This document shows positions 20,301 through 32,569 of a DNA stretch of 64,000 nt, piece after piece (the first letter of the stretch is position 1; every line of letters starts with the position of its first letter). A program made the position numbers and the translations under genes. Where the stretch lies: contig NC_134572.1 in NCBI RefSeq assembly GCF_050947875.1, positions 128,030,605-128,094,604 on the forward strand. Direction: 5' to 3'. This stretch comes from Dermacentor variabilis (taxonomy: Eukaryota > Arthropoda > Arachnida > Ixodida > Ixodidae). The notes beneath the pieces are model-generated. The model was given only the letters and a program-made list of their open reading frames with translations, did not search any database and was not told where the DNA came from.

Positions 20301-21195
20301 TGAGATTTCGCACCTGCGAATTTTGCAGGTGGGGCAAGTAAGCCGTCCGCCTGTTCCGGTGTGCTGTTGTTTCGATGCTCGGAGTGTTGAACTTCTATGC
20401 GAATTCGCACGCGCTGCGCAGACGGGGAACGGATAACAGCGAGGGTCGTCGTCGCACGTCACAGTGGTCCGCAAGCTTTTCTTTTTTCTTTTTGGATTTT
20501 GTAGAGCAAAGCTCGTTTCACATTCTGCAAATTTGACTCCGTTTTCGCACTTTCGAATTCGCAGTTGCGGCATATGGGCCGTCGGACCCTTCGTGCGTGC
20601 GACTTTTCGGTGTTCGGACTTCTGAATTTCTCTGCGAAAACGCACATGCGGCAAGGACGAGGAACCAAACGCAACGTGAATCGTAGACACGTCACCGTGG
20701 CCTGCCTGCTCAATTTTTTGTTTTGGTACAGTTCTAACACAAACAACTGGCACGTAAACAGTTTCCAACTTGTTTTACTTTATTTTCATCGAAGCTAACT
20801 AACGCCAAGAATGATGCAGTAGGTGTTCGCACGTGCGAACATCGCAGCTGCCGCGCTCGGCGCACGTGAAACGGCAAGGCGAAGTTCACATTTGCGGAAG
20901 TCGTAGCTGCGAAAAACGCACCATGTAAAATCGCACAGTGTGAAACAGGCTTAAGGAGTTAAAGCGTGAAAATCGTTTCACATAATCAGTTTCTAGTTTG
21001 TTTTCCTTTGTTTTTCACACAGTCATCTGATGCCAAGAATAAATTAGTCTTCCGCTAGGTGTCCGCAAATGCGAAAAATCGTAGCCGCCGCGATGGGCTC
21101 TTGAAACGGCATTGCCAAGTTCGCATGTGGGGAAATCGCTGGTGCGAGAAACGCGGTGCAAGCTGGCGGCGTATGAAATGGGCTTTATATGTGTG
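20300..21195. repeat. decayed tandem array, unit about 230 bp, about 4 copies
   Basis: GCAGGTGGGGCAAGTAAGCC (20325) aligns with GCAGTTGCGGCATATGGGCC (20561). Later units start with GGTGTTCGCACGTGCGAA (20822) and GGTGTCCGCAAATGCGAA (21057), and GCCAAGAAT recurs at 20804 and 21032. Spacing is about 236, 280 and 230 bases, so the second interval carries extra sequence. Units are rich in TTCGCA/TGCGAA words, giving local palindromes such as GTTCGCACGTGCGAAC at 20825. Confidence 0.65.
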
Positions 21196-22100
21196 TTAGC
21201 GCGACGCGCCGGGGGTGTGCTATCTATGGTCACTGTCAAATTCAACGATGTTGCGCAATGCGCCATCTTTTGAGCTCCGATTGGCTCAGAGCGCTGCTAC
21301 GGCCTCTCTGATTGGCTCAAAACGGCGCAATTGAAGATCTCGGCAACGTCGCGAACTTTGACTGTACTGCATAGAACAGCCCGGGGTGACTGCTGCGAGA
21401 CGTCGGGGTACGAGTTCTCAGCCAGAACGATTACAGAAAGAAGGAAAGACTATCTGACTCCCATCCTAATGCAGCCTCAACTACTCCTGCTATTGCTTCC
21501 TTGTACGAGGCAGCCGCCGACTGTCTCCTTAGATCTGTAATGCCCACCAGTTCCAGATTCAGCTAAGCTCTAACAACGTGTTGACTTTTGATTTATGGCT
21601 ATGGTGAGTTCATTTGTACAAGGAGAATAAATGAAATGCTTTCTGAGTTAAAATCTAAGTAGTGTATTAATTAGTTACGTAGTAATAAATAGGCTTACTG
21701 AACCACCCCTAGCTGGAAACTCGCTCCAGTACACCGATAACGCTACTATAGACCACGCGTTAGGTTTCATCAGAGCGTTTAAGTATCGTAACATGCATGG
21801 TACGTTGTACATTACAGGGCATTATCTTTGTACGCTATGGTTCTAAATTTAACGTCGTCATAACGAGTGCGTTAGTTTTTATGCGTTGCATGGAACGAAA
21901 CGAAGGCATTGTCACTGCACTCTGTACCTTGATGAAGACCTATATAGCATAGGAGCTGGTCATATTGAGAGATGGCCTCTCCTATAACGTAACCTGCTTG
22001 TTTGCTTCATGTGCAACGACAGGGAATTGTTTAAAGCCAATAGAAGAAAAACGAAAACAAAAAGGAATGATGTTGATGAGTCCTCCCAGTTGAAAAAGGC
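21196..22100. other. no gene; twin ATTGG (CCAAT-box) motifs near 21280-21320
   Basis: CCGATTGGCTCAGA (about 21277) and TCTGATTGGCTCAA (about 21308) are a close direct repeat containing the CCAAT box on the minus strand. No gene start was recognised nearby. The rest is AT-leaning and featureless. Confidence 0.3.
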
Positions 22101-22104
22101 AACA

Positions 22105-22440
22105 AAAATTTCTGTCGTACGACAGAAGTCCCTGACGTGTTCGTGCTTGCGACAGACATTTCTGACGTTACGATAGAAATTCTGACGTCACAAAAGAAAC
22201 ATTCTGCCGCGAAGACCGGGAGTTCGAAATTCGCAACGGAAACGTTCTGTCGCGACAACAAGAGTGCTGAAGTCGCAACAACAACTTTCTATAGCGACAG
22301 CGATTCTGACGTCGCAACAGGAACTCTCTGACGCGACGCCCGACAATTTCACTCGCGGCGTTAGAAATGTGCCACTTTCTATCGGAACGACATCGGCTCT
22401 GACATCGCGACAGAAGCGCTTTCCGTCGCGATGCTTTAAA
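22105..22440. repeat. decayed minisatellite, unit about 20-22 bp
   Basis: The phrase TCTGACGTCGCAACAG recurs in decayed form: TCTGACGTTACGATAG (22161), TCTGACGTCACAAAAG (22181), TCTGCCGCGAAGACC (22203), TCTGTCGCGACAACA (22246), GCTGAAGTCGCAACA (22266), TCTGACGTCGCAACAG (22305) and TCTGACGCGACG (22327). Most intervals are 20-22 bases or multiples. The array gives open frames on both strands without conserved protein character. Confidence 0.75.
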
Positions 22441-22444
22441 ATTT

Positions 22445-24485
22445 TGTGTCAGTTTAACATCGGTGTTGTACACTGCACTTTACTCTTAGGCGGTACTCAG
22501 TGGTGCGTCTCCTGAATCCGGCAATGCTGATAGCACCGACAACCGGTATTAAAGTCGACGTGCCTAATTGTCGTAATTGTGCCGTGGCGGCGAGGCAGCG
22601 GCAGTCGCCCTACCAACCTCCTAAAAAATCGGCCGCCAGCTGATCGAAATCATCGCATCTGCGGCAACGGCTGCGCATCCGTTTTGTTTTATTTTGTAAG
22701 ATGAGACACACGGGCCTGTGGGCTTGCACTTCCTGTTACGGTGACACATTGGTTAATTTCCCAGATATATTTCATAAGCTTTTGCCAAACGGAAAATAAG
22801 TTTTGGGTTCTTCCACATAGCTGCGTGAAAATTTGTCTAGCTCGGATGTCAGTATTCTGGCGTAAGCACTACCCTGAGGAATCGGTACGCTCTGTAAATG
22901 AGCACTTTTCCGAGGATGTTTATGTAGCTATTTTGAACTGCACACACAGGCTATATGCGCGCTCTAAAGTGTAAAGAGCGAAAGACAGCTGTGGAAATTA
23001 GCAGTAACAACCCTTACAGCGTCCTCGGTCGCCGTTGTGTACTTCTGAATTTCTGAACTGATAAAGATATCGTAAAGCGATATTGATGTTCTAGCACTTC
23101 ACGGGGTTCTTGTCGATGATAACCAACTTTTGCTCTTCTCGAGAGGCGGCCGTTGACGCGTCGGAGTGAAAGCGCACCTAGGCTTTCAGCGTGCAAATGT
23201 AAACACCAGCGCAGACAGAGATTCTTACTGTTGACATGGTCAAAATGTACAAGTACAAACAACCACATTCGACGTGGTTAATTTCTTTTCTAGAGAGCTA
23301 GGTTTTCATTTCCAATTGGAGTAGAAAAGCAATTTCAGCGGCACTGGGTGACTCGACTTTTCCAGATCCTTTGTATCGTGCACCTTATTTAAGCCGGCCT
23401 TATCGAGATGTACTTAGGCGTATCTGAAAAATGTGTATACCTCCTGGAGTAAGAATAAGAACATTTTCCTTTAAACTGCATTCGGAAACAATCCCTGTTA
23501 AAACTTGGTTAAATACGAGGTACTGCTTTGTGCCGTGGTCAATGAACTGTTGACTCTATTCACGTGCCGAGACCGCAGATCGCTGTTTCATAAATTATAG
23601 GGATGCTTTATTTTTTATTTTTTATTTTCTGAGTGAGGGGGGGGGGGCATTTCCCAACGGACGCTTAGAACGTACGTCCAGATCATTCCATTCTCAATTA
23701 GGTTTCATCAGTTTAAGGGGTTACTCGTGGTCCTCTCTGTGAAAGGTTCATAGTACTGTGTTTATACAGCCTATGGAGATGTAGGCTGTGTGATCGCCAT
23801 GCCGAAAGCCCGATGTCTACAAGATCCTTCTTTCGCGAAAGCGCAGCTTATGTGAGAAGGGCGTACGCTGCGCAGGAACCTTCGCCTGACTGGATGCACT
23901 TGTTGGACGCATGTGTGTGTGTGCCCGAGCTTTGAGTGTGTAGCTGTGTCTCATGTGCAGTACATCAGTTTTGTTTTCAATGTAATAAAGAAACAAAAAT
24001 GGGCGTGATGCAGCGGTAAGATAATGGGTTCAAAAACATAGATCATAAGTTCAAATCCCCGACTGGCTTTTTAAAAATTATTATTTTACTTTTCTATTTT
24101 TGCACTAACAAATTTACAAAGTCCTAAAGAGCTCTCTCGGGACTTTTTAATTATATATTGATCAAGAACTACACAACGTAAAACTACAGGACGTCAGACA
24201 ACAGGGCGACAGACAACAGAACGTTTCAATATATGACTGAAATTTCCCGTTGTGTTGTTGAGCTGGGCCGAAAAGGCTTCATTTGACTTTGGTCTTCGAT
24301 TAATATTGTAGTTTTTTTTTTATTTTTAAGCGAACCGCATGGGCACATGAAAGATACAGTCAAACCACAAGCCCTGATGCATAGCGAACAGCTGTCGTGG
24401 TACTTAACCCTAACATTGCCAGATCTATAGCGGCTTAACAAACATTGTATGGAGCAAACATCGAATAGTTTTGCAAGAAATACGA
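22445..24485. other. no recognisable gene
   Basis: Two kilobases with short frames only. An 11-base G run is at 23637-23647. A weak tRNA-like stretch at 24001-24068 is discussed under rejected observations. Confidence 0.4.
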
Positions 24486-24488
24486 ATT

Positions 24489-24701
<213 letters not shown>

Positions 24702-24704
24702 CGG

Positions 24705-27700
24705 ATGCACTTAGAGATGTTTACGAAGTTTCGTTAAGGCTCGTGGCCCGTCAGCGGGCCACGCGCCTTCGTGGCGCGTAACGCACAGGTGTGCTAGCAC
24801 ATTGAAGGCACCCGAACCAGCAAGCCCCAGCATGTTTTCTTTCTCCAGGACAATCAATTAGTGCGCTTAAGGAAAGTTCGAGTTAAGCACGACGGTGACG
24901 GTAGCAGTTTGCAGCGCTCGTGTTGCGATTTTTATTAGAGTCGCGCATTAACAAAGATCACGAACGGCCTGCTGCCATTCCCAGCTGTTGCGAAATACGC
25001 TCTCGCTGTGCACTTTGGCGCTTGTTGTGATTGAACGTAACGAAAAGATCAGGAACGAAGTGCGCGTGCACGACGGAAGCTGCCGTGCAGCGTCGACCTG
25101 TCGCAATACCTCGTCCCTTGTGCTAAGATGGAAAGGCATGCGCACAATGTCGAAGCATTCCGTTGTGCAGCTGCAGCCCGCGGTCGTTAAAGCTGCAACT
25201 TTCGCGAGTTAACATTTCTTTTTCTCTCCTTCATTTTCTCCGAAGTGAGTGCCATTACTCCTACAGCCTTTCCAGTTATAGCAACGAGCAACCGCATGGA
25301 GGCTGCACGTTGCCAAATCTTGAATGTCGATTTTTTGTAATATAGAGAACAGGCTGAGAGACCGCCGAGCCTCGCCACAACGTTCGTGAAATGCGGCGTG
25401 TATGCAATGTTGAGAAAGAACACCGGGTTAGCTTTTCAGCAACGATTAATCGCGTTGCGTGTATTCCAATCTGAGGTGTTAGTAAGTAACGTGTATAAAG
25501 CCTTTTCCGTTGAGTACATAGTCTCGTTCAGCGTATATACGCTGAGCTGCCGTGAAGAAGACAAGTCAAGTCCCCTAGTATTGTAACGTTGGCTCCAGCG
25601 AAAATTCCATGTTGGAGCGGCGTTGATCCATTTAACGTGAACCGCTATGTGGGGTATTTGTTTAGCCAATAACACCTCGTGGAAGTAGGATGTTTCGTTT
25701 GGCATTGCTCGAGGAAGTATACTATGCCTAATGATCGGGCTTCTGCCGGCGCCTCCGTCTGCGTGTTCGCATTTTCGCAGTCGTGGTGTTTTACCTTTGA
25801 CGATGATGCTCTGGGTGACCGTACAACAGGTAAAACGGTGTAGCCCCGCGTTCATGTGCACGATGTCTCCGAAGTTGTCGTCGCCCTTGGTTTCCTCCGA
25901 AACTTGTCCTATTGGATCGTCGACATGCCTGCATTCGCTGAAAGTATCGCTGGAAGTATCACGGAAGCGTAGCGTGGGCTAAAGACCTGGTCTCGACAAA
26001 GCCATGGGGAGCGTGCTGAAAAGGCATTCTGCTTGGACGCGTATATGTGTATCTTCAGCTTTTACAGCGTGTATAATTTTGATACCGTGATAATTTTACC
26101 TGAAATTTCTCATTTAAGGGCGGCAAGCTTCAACGCCGTGTCCATAGTAGCGTTTCTGATACGCTGCAGCAAAGTCTTTGTTGTGGCTCGTACTGATAAC
26201 CAGTTACTAATTAATTAATTACTATACTCTATAATTAGTTTGTTTAACTTCAAACAGCAGTTCATCGTTTTTCTTCTCTTGCTATGAATGCAGTCGCCAT
26301 GGCCTAAAATAAACGCCAACGCGTTCTTATTCTTGTTTATGTGAACTGGGTGCTTGAAAGTTGTGGAGTTGACTTGGACCACATTAGGTGCAATTTTATA
26401 ATTTTTGTAATAATATTCCTTTAGATTTCGCCTTGACGCTATCCGACACCATTTCCTCCTCCTCTGTATTACGTGAGCGCGTGCCTCACAACAAACGCAG
26501 CTGGCAGTAGCCACGTGCGTGTGTTGACCTTCTCTCGTTGGCTCTTTGCGCCATTGCGCTTTCCAAGAACTGTTCATTATTTCCACTGAACCAATTATAT
26601 ATTCCGCACTTTCGTGCCCATATCGCCTTTGCTTTAGCGGTGCCGTGCGAGAGGTGCTGGCGCCGGCGCTTAACGGCTGCTATTTCGACTGCGACTTCGT
26701 ATTGGCAAGGCGTTCTACACCATTTTCTGCCAGTATCCATTGTTCAGCAGCGTGTTCAGCAGCGTGTTCAGCAGCACCGCGCACTGTTCGGTGCACGCCT
26801 TTATATTCCTTCAGGTCGCGTCTGCACACCATTACGCAGTTGCAGGTATGACCGATGGTCAGGACACTTCCCGGCGATGATGTAAGCGTCATCTTTTCGC
26901 GAATAGGTTTTCGGCTATTATTGCGACCGTATCCGACCGAGAGGCAGGCGGTAAATGCGCCCGAGCGTTGGCGTCATACGGGTGTGTTATATCCATCATT
27001 TCACCCTACAAGAGTTAATGAAGGGAAACTTGTCGCCGTTCTACTAAAGCAAACCACTCCTTCCTGAACATTGCTAGACAGGCAGCTGAAAAAAAGAAAT
27101 CAAAGGCCCTGATTGGGTATGGTGGTCACACCACTCTAAACCACTATAGCATCAAGTGCAATCGCGTGAGTTTTTTTTTTTGTCTAGAGTTTAGTGCAAG
27201 TAATATGACCTACTAAAGGAGACATGCGGCTTCTAACATCCATATCTAATACCATTAGGGTATATGAGTACCCTGGGCGTGAATGTTATGTGGCTCGTAG
27301 GTTTCGTTTAGGCTAGCCCCTTGTCGACACACCACTACGGCGGTTAAGGTAGCACCGGAGAGCCTGTTCGTAACATTCGTGTATGTTTCACATAGTCAGT
27401 ATTCTGGCTTCATATATTGCCGTACCCAAATACAATTTGTCATAACAAGTTCGTTATGTGACTGTGAAGATAGTCTCTGTGGCCAGTTATTTGATTGTTG
27501 TCAAGAGTTGCATGAAAAAAAAATTGTCGAATGTCAATAACACATCGTCAGCGAGCATTACTGCCGGAGTGTCACCCACGTTTTGCGCCATGTTTTCTCT
27601 GAGCAGTCGCCTCGCCTGTGCGCTTAAAATTCGCCGGTATTTCGAATCGTAGCCGAACGCTGATAGTGTATCTGAAGTAAATCGATTCTTAGAAAAAACG

Positions 27701-28515
27701 CGCGACTTGGCTGGATCTAAAAGGAGTAGTAGAAATTCCATACAGTTGGTTGTGATCGGGATCTGTGGCGAAGGCAATAAAAATCAACGTAATGCCTCTA
27801 GTTCGTAGAAATATATGTGGCAAACATTCTGGAGACAAATAGACTGGATAGACCCGAGTGGCTTGTTCGCGCAGAGCCCGCCAACACCGAGTGTTGTCTT
27901 CGTAGTGCTCCAAATAAGAAAGATCTTTGGAGGGAAGCGCGAAACTTCCAGAAAAAAAAGAAAGCTAGAAAGACGGGCTGGGCTCAATCCTGTACTCTCC
28001 GTTGTTCGGTACTGTTAGACCAACTGCTATCTGCGTGCAAAGTACAGGGATGCTTGAATAGTGCCATTTTCGAATCGACGTACGAACATTTCAGATAGAC
28101 CACCGTCGAATCTTGGATCGAATATTTTCCAAATGTCCCAACGCAGTGCAATATAAACGGCTCGTGCGGCGTCGGTCGAGTAAAATAAATGATTATTTAC
28201 GTTCTTTTTATACATGCACGCCATGCGGTTCACAAGCGTTCGGTGACCAACTGGTGCCTCTTTGCAGCATCCGAAGGTGTGCGGCTGCAGAATCATTCGA
28301 AAGACGCTTCCGTTTGCGTCGGTAATTCTTCCCCTAAGTACCATTCCGTATACTCGAACGAAAGCGAATATGAATCAAATATCATGGACTATTCCATTTG
28401 TATTTGAAATAACAGAAATTCGAACACCCTGAATACAAACCGCTTCATCAATTTCACAAAGAATGGCGCGTGGATGTGTTGTTGCATCGCGTGGTCGCTC
28501 TAAAACCACGGCAAC
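24705..28515. other. 3.8 kb without a recognisable gene; one 12-bp tandem
   Basis: Many short frames, none with a family resemblance. GTTCAGCAGCGT is tandemly repeated 2.7 times at 26745-26778. The GC-rich part near 26630-26960 contains three overlapping frames on both strands. No splice-supported exon can be argued. Confidence 0.4.
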
Positions 28516-28670
28516 AATTTAGCGCTAAAACCAGACTTAGACGAGAGGAGAGATCAGAACGCGTCTTAGTCAGCTATGAGCGCTAAATTTTTTACAGGAA
28601 ATTTGCCGCTATAACCATATTTAGGCGGAAGGAGAGAACACGTCTTAGTATGGTAGCGGCGCTAAAATTT
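28516..28670. repeat. two tandem hairpins of one family
   Basis: Hairpin 1: AATTTAGCGCTAAAACC and following (28516-28543) pairs with 28562-28589, 23 of 28 positions, 18-base loop. Hairpin 2 (28600-28627 with 28641-28670) is a diverged copy: AATTTGCCGCTATAACC pairs with GGTAGCGGCGCTAAAATTT. GGAGAGA is kept in both loops. This is a tandem duplication of a foldback unit of about 75-85 bases. Confidence 0.7.
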
Positions 28671-28869
28671 CGACATAAGTAAGCACCAACTTCTTTAATT
28701 CACCCTCATTATCTCTACAACCAGATGCCGTACGATCACTCAAGGATACAAATACGCCTAGTGACAACGCAGGCTGCTGCGCGCATCACCCAGAGAGATA
28801 CTTTGCAACCTCGTTGGCACTGAGAATTTTATTTTAGCTTCGGCTCTACCGAGTTCTGGTGAGACGAAA

Positions 28870-29170
28870 AAACGTTATTTATTTATTTATTTAAATTTGT
28901 TTTACCCTCAGGGTCAGTGGCATTATGGAGGCGAGTGGTACATACATAGATACGCATAATTACAGGCCTTGGTAGATTCCTGTTAATACAATATTAGCTA
29001 AAGTAATACAAAGGCTGGAATTGATGACTAGGAACAAAATGCCGAACGAGTTAAAACAACGTTGGCAGAACGCTGCTCGGACGACTTACGGAGCGCGGAG
29101 AGGAAAATAATTGTAGTAGAATCGTTGCATTAACGCGGGCTTTTCTATTCCGAAAGCACGTCGTGTCCTG
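28870..29170 (-). mobile_element. possible LINE 3' end with (TAAA)n tail
   Basis: On the minus strand the sequence ends with GCCACTGACCCTGAGGGTAA, then TTTAAATAAATAAATAAATA (complement of 28874-28895). A short tetranucleotide tail after a GC-containing 3' UTR is LINE-like. I see no surviving ORF, so this rests on the tail alone. Confidence 0.3.
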
Positions 29171-29189
29171 AAAGCGGCGGCACTATAGC

Positions 29190-29765
29190 TTAAGATATTG
29201 CAAGAATTTCGCTCCACGCTTCGAAACACCTGCAGCCGCCATCTTCGCGTCTTTCGAATCCAACGCCTCGCTCTGAATGAAGCGTCGTCCTCCGGGCGAG
29301 AAGTCGCGCGAGGCTCGGTTTCTCGCTCAGCTGCTGCGGCAATGGCCGCTTCCAGACGGCGGCCGGACGACCTTCTGTTATGACTGGGCGGGAAAGGGCG
29401 TTGCGAGACAAGCCGCGAGGAGGGCTCGCGCCTTATCGCGACGGCAAGCGAACACCAAAAGAAAACACAGCGACGTCGGCCACCTGCCTAGAGACAAGCG
29501 CTTTCGCCCCCCTTTCTCGCTCGTCTGAGAGACGGCTGCCGCAGCCAAGCGACGCATGGCCTCGCACCGCCGATGCAGCTGGGCATCTCCCAAGCCAGCC
29601 GCCGCCGCCTCGCCAAGCGTCTCTCTTATATCCGTGCAGCACAAGGGAGGCTGTCAGACCGCAGACGGGTCATTATACTGCGCAGCAGGATTCAGGGCGC
29701 GCCATTTTCGTCGGTGATTAGAGACTATCTTAATCTCGATTCACGGGCGCCGCCATCTTGGGCTG
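29190..29765 (+). promoter_or_regulatory. GC-rich block with two YY1-like motifs; candidate promoter
   Basis: A CpG-rich segment bounded by GCCGCCATCTTCG (29235-29247) and GCCGCCATCTTG (29749-29760). The second is a perfect match to the YY1 consensus, which in animals often sits just downstream of transcription starts. Both are on the plus strand. Open frames exist on both strands and are not convincing. No gene was recognised downstream. Confidence 0.3.
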
Positions 29766-30600
29766 TTGCGTGAACAGTTGCTCAGCCTTTTGTGCACGTG
29801 TGTGTGTGCCTGAGGTGGGGGGGGGGGGGTTGCGCGCGGTTAATATGAACGTAACATCGCCATGAAACACCCAACGCATTCGTACGACGACACGACCATG
29901 CCTGCGGATTTTCTGTAGTACCGGGTATTTGGTTGTCAGATATAAAATGGCAATGTTAATCATCCCAAATGGCGGCACGCGAACGCTACGTAAAAGTCTG
30001 AAGAGATGTTAGAGAACTCTGCTGCTGTCTTGAGTTGATTACCGAGAATCTCACTAACTCCACTCAGGCCGATACGCACGTGTTGAAAGAATGCGGAAAA
30101 CGTCTTGGACACTGCGCTTGGTCTTCACTTTATTTTCGTCAACGCCTGTAGTTCAGCGAGAGGACGTTCGGCTGAGGTAACTCCGCAACTGCACGCTGGT
30201 ATCCTTGCGCGTTTAGTGAGTGCTCACGAAGGCATCATTGCCTTTTGTAACGTTCGCTCAGCGTCGCCTAGAGCGTGGTGCAGCTGCGAGTACGTCTGCG
30301 CCGCGAAAGAACACAAATGCGTTCGTACGCTCTCATTGAACCGATCGCGGGTAACTGAATGACCCTATCCAGGCTTTCTGAAACATGGGTCACCAGCTAT
30401 GTATGGCCCACAAAGCAAGCTCTTCTGCACGACCCGCGTGGCACTCGCACCGTCTCTCCTTTTACTACTCCCTACCGAGAGAAGGTGGGCGTGCAGTCCT
30501 CGAAGCCCCATTCCTGACGCGACTACGACTCTTGCGCATACTAGGGCTCACGAACACATCTGGTTTCCAATACGCTGCACCGTTTTAGCGGCACGGAGCG
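29766..30600. other. no recognisable gene
   Basis: Contains a 13-base G run (29817-29829). Open frames at 30105-30362 and 30399-30605 have no recognisable motif. Confidence 0.35.
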
Positions 30601-31130
30601 CGTAGCTACGGTCCTGGCGGGCAGCGCCAGACGTTCGCTGGCTGGCTGGACGGGTCGCCGCCATTCCTGCCCGGCCAGTCGCACCGCTGTGTTTACCCAG
30701 CCCTTCCCTGCCCTCTCTCTCGGCTTCTGCGGCCCTTTGTCACTGCATGACCCATTGTGAAGCGGCGACGACCCGACCGCACTATGGCTCGGCCCTCCGC
30801 TCGCATCTCCCAGCTCTATCTAGCTGTCTATCGGTGTTTCTCGGCGCGGCGCTGTTGCCACGCCGCCGCCTCGCGCGAGGTCGCTCGCGAAGCCCACAGT
30901 GCTCGAGAGCGTGCGGTCGCCTCTTCTCCTCGTCACTTTTTTGAGCCGTCGTCTTGCGCGCCGTCGTGTCTGGGGTTGCCGCCCAACGGCTTTGTCAAGC
31001 CTGCCGCGCCGCCCGTCGCTGCCGGGCATACCCTTACCTTCGGACTTGCCCCACATTTCATTCGTTGGCTTTCGTCGTTACTCAGTGTGCTTTACACTTG
31101 AGGGGGCGTGCGGAACTGGAGCGCCCGAGT
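30600..31130. promoter_or_regulatory. GC- and CpG-rich block; candidate untranslated exon or promoter
   Basis: Dense CpG and CT-rich sequence with overlapping frames on both strands (plus 30757-31101, minus 30820-31056). The predicted peptides are Arg/Ser/Pro-rich low complexity. With the YY1-like block about 1 kb upstream, this may be a regulatory region; that is inference only. Confidence 0.25.
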
Positions 31131-31443
31131 TTCGGCGCACAATTGCGTACTCGAATATTTGGAGGGGGATCCGCTGGTGCTGTCCTTGATTAGCTGTCTT
31201 AGCTATAGAAGCATCTGGCACGGGGCGCCCGTCTCGTCTGCTGCCCTGTCATGCCGAATGCACGGTCTGTCGCATCTGGTGCAGAGGAGAGCGAAGCATG
31301 TGTCATCCGCCACCTCGGAGGCCGCGTGTCTGGCAGTCAAACGCTGCTCTATTTGTGACGTGAAGTTTGTCATTGTGCCGTTACCGAATAGAAGGCGAAC
31401 TTCATCGAAGGGGTGTGCCGGAGGTGACAAGGAAGGGCACAGT

Positions 31444-32007
31444 AGGGAGTTTTAGTACAGCGTATAGCAGCAAACGCAAGGAGTTAGCGTTAGCTTTGCA
31501 TGCTTTGCACTGCGCATGCGTTGTACGTAAACAGTGCCGTATCTCTTACGTACGCACGCTAATTTCAGGATTTAGCGTTGAACGCTAAGGCACGCAAGGG
31601 GAGCGTTACATGCAGCAACATGGCGGCGCAAGTCGAAGTTGAACCTATCGAGTCGTCGGCCTGCACTGTTCGGTTCATTCGTTCCCCACTAATGCTCATA
31701 TTTGTTTAGATTTGCGTCATGATGCTTCGACAGCGTTACACAGGTTACAAGTAGGCGTTGTTTTTAAAATACGTTCGCGATTAGCGCCGTATTAGGCTTA
31801 ACAAGAGAGGTTGCTCATGTTTGTTCAGGTTTGCTGTAGCAGCGTCTATAGATGGCGCCGTATATGTTTGCGTTAGCGCTATGATTTTGCTCCGTTCCGC
31901 TATTCTAAAAGACTAGATTGTGGCGTGCAGTGCAGCCTTTCTTAGCGTTAGCGTGGCGTCGCACGCTAACGCTAACGCAAGCGTTTTACGCTTTACTAAA
32001 GCTCTCT
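31444..32007. mobile_element. 564-bp MITE-like TIR element
   Basis: AGGGAGTTTTAGTACAGCGTA at 31444 matches the reverse complement of the right end (AGAGAGCTTTAGTAAAGCGTA) in 18 of 21 positions. Both termini then carry GTTAGCGTTAGC. The right end holds a 12-bp perfect hairpin (AGCGTTAGCGTG, 31944-31955, with 31962-31973). There is no ORF, so it is non-autonomous. The target duplication is not clear. Confidence 0.65.
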
Positions 32008-32320
32008 AATGATATACAGACACGCGATAATTCGAACTGGGCTAATCAATAGTTTCGGTTAATTCGTGTAAGTAAAGAAATTTCTTTGTGCACTTGCTTT
32101 CAAGTGATTTTGAAGCTGCTTAATTGATACGACGAGGGCACTTATGCAGGACGAGAACGGCTGCGTAAGTGAAATTTGATATTCGCGTAAGTGCACACGG
32201 ACGCTCCTTCTTATATTTATTTCCCTCTTTCCCCTTCTCCACGTGTAGGGTATCCAACCGGGCGGGACATTGGTTGGTCTTACTTCCATTCCTTTTTAAC
32301 TCGCACTCATTATAATTGAT

Positions 32321-32394
32321 GCGCAAAAGGAACGCAACTAGACAAGCAAAGAACGACAAGGACTTCTTTCCTTGTGTCGTTGTTCGTTTTGCGC
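32321..32394. repeat. interrupted foldback hairpin
   Basis: GCGCAAAAGGAAC (32321-32333) pairs with GTTCGTTTTGCGC (32382-32394), 12 of 13. An inner AACGACAAGG (32352-32361) pairs with CCTTGTGTCGTT (32370-32381) with a 2-base bulge. The left arm carries an extra ~18 bases. Confidence 0.6.
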
Positions 32395-32569
32395 ATAAGT
32401 TACTGTCAGTTCGTTCCGAGTTGCCTAACTTGCAGTCATTCTTGCATTATTTATCTCTCTGTCTATATCTCTCATAAAGCGTGCGTATATAGCTTAAAAA
32501 CATCAACGTATTTTGATACTGCGTTTGTTGACGCGTGTTGTGTAGGTGCTGAAAGGTTTCCGGACTAAG

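Noticed and set aside
20145..20768. 207-codon minus-strand frame
   Set aside because: It overlaps a decayed tandem array; tandem units do not encode a repeated peptide pattern.
22105..22440. CRISPR-like array
   Set aside because: The units are contiguous and decayed with no unique spacers, and the genome is eukaryotic.
24001..24068. tRNA-like stretch with GTTCAAATCCC B-box
   Set aside because: There is an A-box-like TGATGCAGCGG, but I cannot form acceptor and anticodon stems. It may be a decayed SINE head.
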